From PBB1 sp043738425 (lineage in GTDB: Bacteria > Pseudomonadota > Gammaproteobacteria > Burkholderiales > Burkholderiaceae_C): 64,000 nt of DNA. Positions 42,863 to 50,840 of this stretch are shown one piece after another. The stretch is from the NCBI GenBank assembly GCA_043738425.1, contig JAYUGJ010000123.1, positions 12,325 through 76,324 on the forward strand, read 5' to 3'. The notes beneath the pieces were generated by a model. That model was not told the DNA's origin. It was given only the letters and a program-made list of their open reading frames with translations, and did not search any database. Each line of letters begins with the position of its first letter. The stretch's first letter is position 1. The position numbers and the translations under genes are program-made.

Positions 42863-43486
42863 ATGGTAAAAAACATCGTAGCCGCAGCAGTTCTTTTGGC
42901 TTTCGCGGGTGTTTCAAGCGCTGCAGTTACAGCATCAGCCGGCGGCAACCCAGGCTCGTTCATCACGTTGTCTGCTGCTAACGTTACCGGCGGTGCACTG
43001 CACCTCCAATCAGATGTTTTGTCACCTAACGAGTGGGCAATTCCTGACGGCCAAACTGCAGAAACCACGACTGTCGGTACGTGGCTTTCATCCGGACCTA
43101 CCGGGAACGCCAACAACGGTGGCGGTGCAGCAGTGGTCAACCTTGCCAGTTATGCATCTTCGTATTTCAGCTTCTTGTGGGGATCCCCTGACGCAGACAC
43201 GTCGTTTCTGAACACCTTGGTGATCACAACCACGGCAGGTTCTTACACCTTCGACGCGATCGGGTTGGGCTACAACGACGGTGGTAACCAGCAAATTGCG
43301 CGTTATACCCAGTTCACCGCTGATGCGGGTGAAACCATTTTGAGCGCGTCGTTTAGCGCAAACGTCAACGCGTTTGAAGCGTCAAATATGTCAGTGACAG
43401 CGGTTCCGGAGCCAGAGACCTATGCATTGATGCTGGGCGGATTGGGTTTGGTTGGCTTTATGGCCCGCCGCCGCAAAGCTGCTTGA
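42863..43486 (+). CDS. PEP-CTERM sorting-domain protein
   Basis: A 207-residue secreted protein. A signal peptide ends near SSA (residue 20). The mature part is Gly/Asn/Ser/Thr-rich with no cysteine and looks like a beta sandwich. The C-terminus is a textbook PEP-CTERM signal: VPEPETYALMLGGLGLVGFMARRRKAA in outline, that is VPEPETYALMLGG, a hydrophobic helix and a basic RRRK tail. Such proteins are processed by exosortase (EpsH) and linked to extracellular polysaccharide and floc formation; no exosortase gene lies in the window. AGGAGA seven bases upstream supports ATG 42863. It is a single-gene unit with its own terminator. Confidence 0.93.
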   Translation: MVKNIVAAAVLLAFAGVSSAAVTASAGGNPGSFITLSAANVTGGALHLQSDVLSPNEWAIPDGQTAETTTVGTWLSSGPTGNANNGGGAAVVNLASYASSYFSFLWGSPDADTSFLNTLVITTTAGSYTFDAIGLGYNDGGNQQIARYTQFTADAGETILSASFSANVNAFEASNMSVTAVPEPETYALMLGGLGLVGFMARRRKAA

Positions 43487-43504
43487 TTAGCCCAAAAGGT
43501 TTGG

Positions 43505-43528
43505 AAAGGCTCCTTCGGGAGCCTTTTT
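43505..43528 (+). terminator. Rho-independent terminator of the PEP-CTERM gene
   Basis: A perfect 9-bp stem AAAGGCTCC/GGAGCCTTT with a TTCG tetraloop and a T5 tail, 19 bases after the stop codon. Confidence 0.92.
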
Positions 43529-43609
43529 CAATTCTGGCGCGACGGTTCGCAGTACCTATGAGTCGCCGCATTGCAATCCGCGGTGGTATGTTCAAGTTTT
43601 GTTCACCAT

Positions 43610-44377
43610 ATGCTGAAGCGGTTGCGCGAAGACATTACCTGCATACTGGACCGTGACCCCGCGGCCCGCAGCGTGTGGGAAGTACTCAGTTGTTACCCGG
43701 GGTTGCACGCGTTGGTTTTGCACCGTGCTGCGCATTGGTGCTGGGTGCGTCGATTGTTTTGGTTGGGACGGTTTGTCTCGCACCTCGCGCGGCTGGTTTC
43801 CGGCATTGAGATTCACCCGGGCGCAGTGATTGGACGCCGTGTTTTTATCGACCACGGTATGGGCGTCGTCATTGGCGAAACCGCTGAAATCGGCGATGAC
43901 TGCACGATCTACCAGGGCGTCACACTCGGCGGCACCTCCCTTTACAAAGGTGCCAAGCGCCATCCCACCTTGGGTAACGGGGTGGTGGTAAGCGCAGGTG
44001 CCAAGGTGCTGGGCGGCTTCACGGTGGGCGACGGTGCAACAGTGGGTGCCAACGCGGTGTTGCTCAAGCCAGTGCCGCCAGGTGCGACGGCGGTTGGTAT
44101 CCCGGCGCGCATCATTGAGGCACGGGCCGATGCAGCGCGTGAAGCGCTGTCAGCGCGGATGGGCTTTTCGGCCTATGGCGTAACGCAGGGTGACGATCCG
44201 GTGGCGCAGGCGATGCGCGGGCTGATAGATAACGCAGCAGGGTCGGCCCACCAAATTGCGTTGCTGTGGTCCGCCATCGAGGCGCTTTCTGCTTCGCACC
44301 CAAACAGTTTGGTACCGCCCGAAGCGCAAACGACCGAGGTGTTCGACGCCGAGCACTACAACCAAATGATGAAGTAG
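43610..44377 (+). CDS. cysE: Serine O-acetyltransferase
   Basis: Acetylates serine with acetyl-CoA, the first step of cysteine synthesis. From ATG 43610 the protein has 255 residues. After an N-terminal helical segment (MLKRLREDITCILDRDPAARS) comes the left-handed beta-helix acyltransferase domain with the catalytic-site sequence DHGMGVVIGETAEIGDD, then GVTLGGTSLYKGAKRHPTLG, typical of CysE. The in-frame TTG at 43571 adds residues outside the family alignment. The C-terminal tail of about 70 residues is longer than in many relatives. It stands alone between a terminator and the convergent mog gene. Confidence 0.94.
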   Translation: MLKRLREDITCILDRDPAARSVWEVLSCYPGLHALVLHRAAHWCWVRRLFWLGRFVSHLARLVSGIEIHPGAVIGRRVFIDHGMGVVIGETAEIGDDCTIYQGVTLGGTSLYKGAKRHPTLGNGVVVSAGAKVLGGFTVGDGATVGANAVLLKPVPPGATAVGIPARIIEARADAAREALSARMGFSAYGVTQGDDPVAQAMRGLIDNAAGSAHQIALLWSAIEALSASHPNSLVPPEAQTTEVFDAEHYNQMMK

Positions 44378-44468
44378 TTGGGCGCGGCGTATTTGCTGCG
44401 CGCACACCCAGTGGTTTGCTTGCATCGGTACGACTAAGTTCTGCGGCCGCGCGAATAACCACCAACCA

Positions 44469-45062
44469 TCAACGCAACGTTGATTTCGGCCGAAACGCTT
44501 TGCAAATAACGGGGTCGGTCACCAGGTACGGACCGCCGATCAAATCGACGCAATACGGCACCGCAGCGAAAATTCCTGGCACCGTTGGCGCGGCTGTTTG
44601 CAGACCTTCCAATGTTTCAGCAATGGATTTCGGCTGGCCCGGCAGATTGATGATCAGCGCTTGCCCGCGAACCACCGCCACTTGCCGGGACAAAATGGCG
44701 GTCGCAACAAAATGCAGTCCGATATTGCGCATTTGCTCGCCGAAGCCAGGCAGTACCTTGTGTGCAACGGCCAGTGTGGCTTCGGGGGTCACGTCGCGTG
44801 GTGCAGGGCCGGTGCCGCCGGTGGTCAGCACAAGATCGCAGCCGACCGCATCGACCAACTCGCACAACGCCGCACTGATGCCGCGTTGGTCGTCTGGGAT
44901 CACCCGTGTTTCCCAGATCACCGGGTTGCACAACGCACGCGTGAGCCAGTTTTGCAACGCCGGTACGCCCATGTCTTCGTAGACGCCCGCCGACGCGCGG
45001 TCGCTGATCGACACGATGCCAATGCGCACGGTGTCCAGAGCCGGGTCGACCGAATCACTCAC
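44469..45062 (-). CDS. mog: Molybdopterin adenylyltransferase (MogA/MoaB family)
   Basis: Adenylylates molybdopterin before molybdate insertion. GTG at 45062 overlaps the darP stop (GTGA) and is taken as the start; it gives 197 residues and places the conserved VRIGIVSISDRASAGVYED near the N-terminus. The frame is open further upstream, but inside darP. Motifs GCDLVLTTGGTGPAPRDVTPEAT and NLPGQPKSI are diagnostic of MogA. Other molybdenum cofactor genes (moaA, mobA) lie about 9 kb away, not in the same operon. Confidence 0.93.
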   Translation of the reverse strand: MSDSVDPALDTVRIGIVSISDRASAGVYEDMGVPALQNWLTRALCNPVIWETRVIPDDQRGISAALCELVDAVGCDLVLTTGGTGPAPRDVTPEATLAVAHKVLPGFGEQMRNIGLHFVATAILSRQVAVVRGQALIINLPGQPKSIAETLEGLQTAAPTVPGIFAAVPYCVDLIGGPYLVTDPVICKAFRPKSTLR

Positions 45063-45625
45063 GCTTGGCTTGGCAGGTCGCTGTCGACCGGCGCGGGGTA
45101 TTGGCGAATGAATTTGAACAGTTCGCGAAACGCTTTGCCGCTGCGCTGCTCGGGCAGCTCGGACGCGTCTTTGCGCGCTGCGCGAATCAAGCTGCGCAGT
45201 TGCTGCACGTCGGCTGCAGGTCGGTGCGCGGTCCATTCGGTCAACGCATCATCGCTGGCAATCAATTCGGCGCGCCAACGCTCAGCGTCATGCAGCGCGA
45301 GCGCGTCTTTCGCGTGACCCAACTGCATCGCGGCAACGGCTGATCGCAATGGTTCGGGGTCCGCACGCCGCATCAGCTTTCCGATGTATTGCATTTGCCG
45401 GCGTTTGCCTTCGTGGGTGCGCGTGACTTTGTACTGGCGTATCGCGTCCGACAGACTTTCTTCCATCGGCAGATCGGTCAGTCGATCCGCAGGCATGGCC
45501 ACCAGCGCCTCGCCCAGGTCCTGCAAATCATGCGAGTTTTGTTTGCGCCGCGTTTTGCTCTCGCGCGTCAGCCAGGTCGCGATGGCGGTGGTGTCAGAGG
45601 GTTCAACCGGTTCAGTAGGTGACAT
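45059..45625 (-). CDS. darP: Ribosome-associated protein DarP (YjgA)
   Basis: A 188-residue cytoplasmic protein of the YjgA/DUF615 family that in E. coli promotes late 50S subunit maturation. The motifs KRRKQNSHDLQDLGEALV-like stretch (here TRRKQNSHDLQDLGEAL), EGKRRQMQYIGKLMR and a C-terminal FRELFKFIRQY are clear. The start at ATG 45625 was chosen over 45652 because the extra residues are not family-like. Its stop overlaps the mog start. It is divergent from pmbA, an arrangement also found in E. coli (yjgA-pmbA). Confidence 0.92.
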   Translation of the reverse strand: MSPTEPVEPSDTTAIATWLTRESKTRRKQNSHDLQDLGEALVAMPADRLTDLPMEESLSDAIRQYKVTRTHEGKRRQMQYIGKLMRRADPEPLRSAVAAMQLGHAKDALALHDAERWRAELIASDDALTEWTAHRPAADVQQLRSLIRAARKDASELPEQRSGKAFRELFKFIRQYPAPVDSDLPSQA

Positions 45626-45851
45626 TGGGTGGCACACCACAAGGTGGTGCATGCGTTATTCAAAGGCCGAGAAATGAATTGCGCGGTGTGGCCGCCGCAG
45701 AGCAATAGCTATCATAGTCAATGCAGTACGCGTACCGTGCCAGGCCGCGCCAACACTGGTGATCGGCGTTTTCGTACGCGCTGCTGACCGGCACCTGCAA
45801 CCCCTTTCTGCGGCTCCTTCTGGCGCACCTTGACCTCCATGAGCCACACCC

Positions 45852-47249
45852 ATGTCCATCACGAAACTGCCATCACCTTCCAGCATCGGTTTTTCGTACG
45901 CACGCGCTGATTTTCAGCAGCTGATCGACGATGCGCTGGCGTATGCCGCGTCGATCGGTGCGACCGATGCGGGTGCCGAGGTGTCTGAGGCGATTGGTCT
46001 GTCGGTATCGGTGCGAAACGGCGAGTTGGAGAGCGTGGAACGCAATCGGGATAAATCGATGGGCATAGCGGTTTACGCTGGCCAGCGCCGTGGCAACGCC
46101 AGCACGTCTGATTTTTCGCGCGCCGCACTGGAGCAGACCGTGCGCGCAGCGTATGACATTGCGCGGTTCACCGCCGAAGACCCGACCGCAGGTCTGCCCG
46201 ACGTGGACGACCTGGCGTTCGGGGATGCCGCAACCCGCGACCTCGACTTGTTCCATCCGTGGAACATTGATGCAACCGGTGCGGCAGACCTGGCCCACCG
46301 CTGCGAGCAAGCTGCGTTATCGGTTGACCGCCGTATTACCAACTCCGAAGGCGCGGGCGTGTCGGCGCAGCAATCGCACTTTTTTGCTGGCAACAGCCGA
46401 GGCTTTCGCGGCGGTTATGCCAGCTCGCGGCATTCGTTTTCGGTCGCGCCTATTGCGTCGAGTCCGGGTCGCCGTGGCGACGACATGCAACGCGACTCGT
46501 GGTACAGCTCGATGCGCTCTGCGGATGATTTGGCTGCGCCAGAAGCGGTCGGGCGCTATGCCGCCGAACGGGCGCTGTCACGGTTGAAGTCGCGCAAGAT
46601 CAAAACCTGCCAGGTGCCAGTACTGTTTGAGTCGACCGTGGCGGCGGGCTTGTTGGGTGCCTACGTGCAAGCTACCAGCGGCGGCGCGCTGTACCGAAAA
46701 TCGACTTTTCTGCTTGACAGCCTGGGCATGCGCGTGCTCGCCAAGCACCTAGACATCCGCGAAGACCCGCACATCCTTCGCGCCAAAGGCAGTGCGCCGT
46801 TCGACGACGAAGGTGTGGTTACCCGCGCCCGCACGGTGGTCGATGCCGGTCGGACACAAGCGTATTTCTTGTCGAGTTATTCGGCACGCAAGCTCGGTTT
46901 GCACACGACAGGTCACGCTGGCGGCTCACACAACCTGGCATTGACCAGCCGTTTGACTGCCACTGGCGATGACCTGCCCGCCATGTTGCGCAAACTCGAC
47001 CGTGGTTTGTTGGTGGTTGAGCTGATGGGGCAGGGCGTCAACCCGGTTACCGGCGATTACTCGCGAGGCGCAGCGGGCTTTTGGGTTGAGCGCGGCCGCA
47101 TCGTGCATCCGGTGGCCGAGATCACCATCGCCGGCAACTTGAAGCAAATGTTCAAAGGCATCGTGGCCGTTGGCTCAGACGCGTACACGATGGGCGGCAA
47201 GACCACCGGCTCGGTACTGATCGAATCGATGAAGATTGCCGGCAGTTGA
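45852..47249 (+). CDS. pmbA: Metalloprotease PmbA (TldE)
   Basis: A 465-residue cytosolic subunit of the TldD/TldE protease, which trims modified peptides such as microcins and helps degrade CcdA in E. coli. Recognised features are EVSEAIGLSVSVRNGELESVE in outline (SVSVRNGELESVE), the NSEGAGVSA block, and the C-terminal half with TTGHAGGSHNLAL and MGQGVNPVTGDYSRGAAGFWVE. The metal-binding HExxxH is on TldD, which is not in the window. The divergent spacing to darP is about 225 bases, leaving room for two promoters. Confidence 0.94.
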   Translation: MSITKLPSPSSIGFSYARADFQQLIDDALAYAASIGATDAGAEVSEAIGLSVSVRNGELESVERNRDKSMGIAVYAGQRRGNASTSDFSRAALEQTVRAAYDIARFTAEDPTAGLPDVDDLAFGDAATRDLDLFHPWNIDATGAADLAHRCEQAALSVDRRITNSEGAGVSAQQSHFFAGNSRGFRGGYASSRHSFSVAPIASSPGRRGDDMQRDSWYSSMRSADDLAAPEAVGRYAAERALSRLKSRKIKTCQVPVLFESTVAAGLLGAYVQATSGGALYRKSTFLLDSLGMRVLAKHLDIREDPHILRAKGSAPFDDEGVVTRARTVVDAGRTQAYFLSSYSARKLGLHTTGHAGGSHNLALTSRLTATGDDLPAMLRKLDRGLLVVELMGQGVNPVTGDYSRGAAGFWVERGRIVHPVAEITIAGNLKQMFKGIVAVGSDAYTMGGKTTGSVLIESMKIAGS

Positions 47250-47275
47250 TGCCGGCGTGCGTACGTCGCGCTGAT

Positions 47276-47620
47276 TCAGGCCGGCGGCATCGCCATGAAC
47301 AGCTTGCCTGAGCGCGTACCAGTGCGGCAAAACGCCAGCACGGGTTTGGGCAACGCAGCCAGCAGCAGGTGAAATTGCGCCACTTCTTCGGGGCTTTGGT
47401 AGCTTGGTCCGACCGGCAAAAAGGCATACGCCAAACCGGCGGCCTCGGCGGCGTGTTGCAAGGCATTGTTGGTCGGTTGCTCAACGCCGCCCTCGAAGTC
47501 AGGTCGGTTGTTGATCACGCTTTTGAACCCGGCTTCGGCCAGCAGCGGCATCGCCGCAACATCCAATTGCGCAGCGGTGCTGAGGTCGGAACTCAGTTGA
47601 CGCAGTGGTGGCAGGCTCAT
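47276..47620 (-). CDS. TIGR01244-type phosphatase-like/sulfurtransferase domain protein
   Basis: A 114-residue protein with a dual-specificity-phosphatase-like fold. Key motifs are GFKSVINNRPDFEGGVEQPT and the cysteine loop FCRTGTRSGK with C98 and R103. This small domain is found alone or at the N-terminus of beta-lactamase-like Blh proteins and is often annotated as a TIGR01244 family sulfur transferase. The real activity is not established. It is convergent with pmbA (27 bases between stops) and lies downstream of yqeY on the same strand. Confidence 0.85.
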   Translation of the reverse strand: MSLPPLRQLSSDLSTAAQLDVAAMPLLAEAGFKSVINNRPDFEGGVEQPTNNALQHAAEAAGLAYAFLPVGPSYQSPEEVAQFHLLLAALPKPVLAFCRTGTRSGKLFMAMPPA

Positions 47621-47660
47621 CGCATTCCTTTCGATTCAGTGGGTGACATCCGGTGTGCAC

Positions 47661-48107
47661 TCAATGCGACAGCGCTTGCTTGACCGCCGCCGATACCAGC
47701 GCCATGTCGGCTTTGCCCGCCAGTTGTGTTTTAACTGCGGCCATCACCTTGCCCATGTCGCCCGGTCCGGTGGCACCCAACGAAGCCACGATGGCTTGCA
47801 CTTCAGCCGCCACCTCGTCAGCACTGAGGCGCTGCGGCAAATAGCCTTCCAGCACCGCCAACTCCGCGGTTTCTTTATCGACCAAATCGGTGCGGCCCGC
47901 CGCGCCGAACTGCGAGATCGAGTCTTTTCGCTGTTTGATGAGCTTGTCGATGATGGCGATTACCGCCGCATCGTCCAACGTGATGCGCTCGTCGACTTCG
48001 CGTTGTTTGCAAGCAGCCAGCACCCCGCGAATCGTCAGCAATCGCGGTGCGTCTTTGGCGCGCATCGCGGTTTTCATGTCTTCGGTGATGTGATCTTTGA
48101 GCGTCAT
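47661..48107 (-). CDS. GatB/YqeY domain-containing protein
   Basis: A 148-residue helical protein of the YqeY family, related to the tail domain of the GatB amidotransferase subunit. Typical motifs are LKDHITEDMKTAMRAKD at the start, LTIRGVLAACKQREVDE, QRKDSISQFGAAGRTDLV and LEGYLPQ. ATG 48107 gives the family N-terminus; 13 additional codons upstream are not conserved. The gene follows rpsU, as in many proteobacteria, but a strong terminator lies between them. No activity is known. Confidence 0.92.
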   Translation of the reverse strand: MTLKDHITEDMKTAMRAKDAPRLLTIRGVLAACKQREVDERITLDDAAVIAIIDKLIKQRKDSISQFGAAGRTDLVDKETAELAVLEGYLPQRLSADEVAAEVQAIVASLGATGPGDMGKVMAAVKTQLAGKADMALVSAAVKQALSH

Positions 48108-48132
48108 GGTGGGCACCTGCGAAGGGGTAAAC

Positions 48133-48155
48133 AAAAAAGCCCGCACTGAGCGGGC
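48133..48155 (-). terminator. Rho-independent terminator after rpsU
   Basis: A 6-bp GC stem (48139-48144 with 48150-48155, 5-base loop) is flanked by six A residues at 48133-48138, read on the minus strand as GC hairpin plus T6, 28 bases after the rpsU stop and just before yqeY. It may act as an attenuator, giving more rpsU than yqeY transcript. Confidence 0.85.
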
Positions 48156-48182
48156 CTTTCGGTATGCGAAAAAAAGTGTTGT

Positions 48183-48395
48183 TTAGAACAACTTCTTCGG
48201 CAGCTGCATGCTGCGTACGCGCTTGAAGTGGCGTTTTACGGCGGCTGCTTTTTTACGCTTGCGCTCAGCCGTAGGCTTTTCGTAAAACTCGCGGGCGCGA
48301 AGGTCGGTCAGCAAGCCCAGCTTTTCGATCGTGCGCTTGAAGCGGCGCAGGGCAACGTCAAACGGCTCATTTTCTTTGATGCGAATCGTAGTCAT
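48183..48395 (-). CDS. rpsU: 30S ribosomal protein S21
   Basis: A 70-residue basic ribosomal protein beginning MTTIRIKENEPFDVALRRFKR and ending in a Lys/Arg-rich tail (RKRKKAAAVKRHFKR), the normal S21 composition. S21 helps 16S rRNA pair with the Shine-Dalgarno sequence. The leader between 48396 and 48531 contains a 16-bp near-perfect palindrome (48452-48467) of unknown role. It is not followed by dnaG/rpoD in this window, unlike E. coli. Confidence 0.96.
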   Translation of the reverse strand: MTTIRIKENEPFDVALRRFKRTIEKLGLLTDLRAREFYEKPTAERKRKKAAAVKRHFKRVRSMQLPKKLF

Positions 48396-48531
48396 GTATC
48401 AGTTAAATCCAGATTGAAAGTGCTTGCGGCTGCTTGATTGGTATCGAAACGGAAGGTCCGGACTTTCGAGTCGTGCAACCAGGCTGCATGCAAGCGTGTT
48501 TGCCAGCAAAGACCGAGATTCTAGCTGGTGA

Positions 48532-49779
48532 TTACGCCGCCGACGGGCCGGTTTTACGTCGGGCACCAGCAGGATCGACTGGTTTGGCCAGTGTTTCGGC
48601 GCATGCCGCTGCACTGGCCCAGGCCCACTGGAAGTTGTAGCCGCCCAACCAGCCGGTCACGTCGACCACCTCGCCGATGAAATGCAGCCCCGGCACGCGG
48701 TTGCTTTCCATCGTGGCCGAGCTCAGTTCGCGGGTGTCGACGCCGCCCGAGGTGACTTCGGCTTTTCGGTAGCCTTCGGTTCCGTTGGGTACCAACTTCC
48801 AGCGCTTCATGCTGTTCGCTAAGGCGTGCAGGTCGTGGTCGCGCAATTCGGGCATCGGGCGATGGGCGAGCTCGGGGTAACCGACCAACCAGGCGTCGGA
48901 CAAGCGCCGCGGCAGCAACTCGGCCAATTCATTGGAGAGCTTGCGTTGTGAAGACTTTTTCGCGGCGCTCAGGTGCGCCTGCAGATCGTGGGCAGGCGCC
49001 AGGTCGAAGTCGAGCGCGGTGCCGGGCTGCCAGTAGGTTGATATTTGCAGCACGGCCGGGCCGCTCAAACCGCGGTGGGTGAACAACAAGTCTTCGGCAA
49101 ACTCACCGCGGGTTTTGCCGCTGCCGGTGGACACCAACGCGTCGATTGACAAACCGGCCAGCGGCACAAACGGCTGCCACGCTGCGGCATCGAAAGTAAG
49201 CGGCACCAGCGCCGGTCGCGTCTCGATCGTGTGGTGACCAAACTGGCGCGCCAGGCGGTAACCAAAGTCGGTCGCGCCGATTTTCGGAATCGATAAACCG
49301 CCAGTGGCCACCACCAGCCGCGCTGCGCGCACCACGCCTCGGTCGGTGCCCAGCTCGAACCCGGCCGTGCCGTGCGTGACCTCGCCCACCGCGCAGGGCT
49401 GCCACCGCGTAACGGTACCTGCATCGCATTCGCGCAGCAGCATTTGGATGATGTCGTCGGCCGACTCATCGCAAAACAGCTGGCCTTTGTGTTTTTCGTG
49501 GAACGCGATGCGGTGCCGTTGCATCAGCGCAATGAAATCTTGCGGGGTGTAGCGCGCCAGAGCTGATTTACAGAAAGCGGGGTTGGCAGATACGAACTGC
49601 GCCGCGGTGGTTTCGCGGTTGGTGAAGTTGCATCGGCCGCCGCCCGATATGCGAATCTTCTCGGCGACTTTTTCGGCGTGATCTATCAGCAGCACCCGCG
49701 CGCCGAGCTGGCCCGCCATCGCCGCGCAGTGCAACCCCGCAGCACCTGCGCCAATGATCACCGCGTCGAATTGCTGCAT
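48532..49779 (-). CDS. HI0933/YhiN-type NAD(P)/FAD-dependent oxidoreductase
   Basis: A 415-residue flavoprotein. The N-terminal FAD motif AVIIGAGAAGLHCA is followed by the family-specific KIRISGGGRCNFTN; the C-terminus has GLHFIGEVVDVTGWLGGYNFQWAWASA. This is the HI0933 (aminoacetone oxidase-like) family, whose physiological substrate is unsettled. The ATG at 49779 was chosen because the FAD motif begins within ten residues; the open frame continues upstream into ppsR without conserved sequence. It starts 8 bases after the ppsR stop, so the two form an operon. Confidence 0.9.
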   Translation of the reverse strand: MQQFDAVIIGAGAAGLHCAAMAGQLGARVLLIDHAEKVAEKIRISGGGRCNFTNRETTAAQFVSANPAFCKSALARYTPQDFIALMQRHRIAFHEKHKGQLFCDESADDIIQMLLRECDAGTVTRWQPCAVGEVTHGTAGFELGTDRGVVRAARLVVATGGLSIPKIGATDFGYRLARQFGHHTIETRPALVPLTFDAAAWQPFVPLAGLSIDALVSTGSGKTRGEFAEDLLFTHRGLSGPAVLQISTYWQPGTALDFDLAPAHDLQAHLSAAKKSSQRKLSNELAELLPRRLSDAWLVGYPELAHRPMPELRDHDLHALANSMKRWKLVPNGTEGYRKAEVTSGGVDTRELSSATMESNRVPGLHFIGEVVDVTGWLGGYNFQWAWASAAACAETLAKPVDPAGARRKTGPSAA

Positions 49780-49787
49780 TGGTACGG

Positions 49788-50609
49788 TCAGTACATCAGC
49801 CGGTCGGGCCGGATGTCGCGCAAGATGGTGGTGGCGATTTCTTCTATCGACTTGTGGGTGGACGACAGCCACGCGATGCCCTCCTTGCGCATCATGGTTT
49901 CGGCCTCGCGCACTTCGTATCGGCAGTTCTCGAGCGCGGCGTATTTGCTGTCGGGTCGCCGCTCGGTGCGGATTTGGCTCAGGCGCAGCGGGTCGATCGT
50001 CAAGCCGAAGCACTTGGCCTTGTACGGTGACAAGCTGGCCGGTATCTGGCCGCGTTCGAAGTCTTCGGGAATCAGCGGGTAATTGGCGGCTTTGATGCCG
50101 TGCTGCATCGCCAGGTACAGCGAGGTGGGGGTTTTGCCGCTGCGGCTCACGCCGACCAGGATCACATCAGCAGCCGTCAGGTTTTTCGATGACTGGCCGT
50201 CATCGTGCGCCAGCGAAAAATTGATCGCTTCGATGCGGTCGGTGTACTCCTGGCTTTTCGACACATCGGAAAACCGACCTACTCGGTGGTTCGAGGTCAC
50301 ACCAAACTCGGCCTCCAATGGTTCGATGAAGGTGTTGAACAAATCGAGCACCAAACCCTTGCACAGCTCCTTGACGATGGCTTGCACTTCAGGGTCGATC
50401 AACGTGACGAAAACCACTGGGCGCTGGCCTTCGAGTTCGCACGCATGGTTGATTTCACGCACCACCTGATGCGCTTTGTCAGCGCTGTCGATAAAGGGTC
50501 GGCGCACGTGGTGCGGTCGAATCGAAAACTGATTCAAGATCGAATTGCCGAACGTCTCCGCGGTGATGCCGGTGCCATCGGAAACAAAAAAAACTGTGCG
50601 GTTCGACAT
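49788..50609 (-). CDS. ppsR: PEP synthase kinase/pyrophosphorylase (regulatory protein)
   Basis: A bifunctional DUF299 regulator of 273 residues that inactivates PEP synthase by ADP-dependent phosphorylation and reactivates it by Pi-dependent dephosphorylation. The start RTVFFVSDGTGITAETFG and the P-loop GVSRSGKT at 153-160 are diagnostic. ATG 50609 gives the family N-terminus. It is divergent from its target ppsA with 231 bases between, the usual genomic arrangement, and co-directional with the flavoprotein gene. This is distinct from the photosynthesis repressor also called PpsR. Confidence 0.95.
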   Translation of the reverse strand: MSNRTVFFVSDGTGITAETFGNSILNQFSIRPHHVRRPFIDSADKAHQVVREINHACELEGQRPVVFVTLIDPEVQAIVKELCKGLVLDLFNTFIEPLEAEFGVTSNHRVGRFSDVSKSQEYTDRIEAINFSLAHDDGQSSKNLTAADVILVGVSRSGKTPTSLYLAMQHGIKAANYPLIPEDFERGQIPASLSPYKAKCFGLTIDPLRLSQIRTERRPDSKYAALENCRYEVREAETMMRKEGIAWLSSTHKSIEEIATTILRDIRPDRLMY

Positions 50610-50840
50610 GGCGGCGGGACTCGTGGATTGCAGCAGGGCGGGCCGCGCGGCGAATGATAGAGATTCGACCGTAAACTGAAATGAAGCGGTCCAGTCGACG
50701 ACCACGCCACCCGTTGAGCCAGCGCTGCATGCTCGTCGCAAGCGCAGCGCGAAGCTGCGCGGAGCAGCCTTCGAAGCACGGCTCGGGCCTGCAGTGGAGT
50801 CACCAAACGCACCAGTTTTTTCACTTCACGGAGCTGTTTC

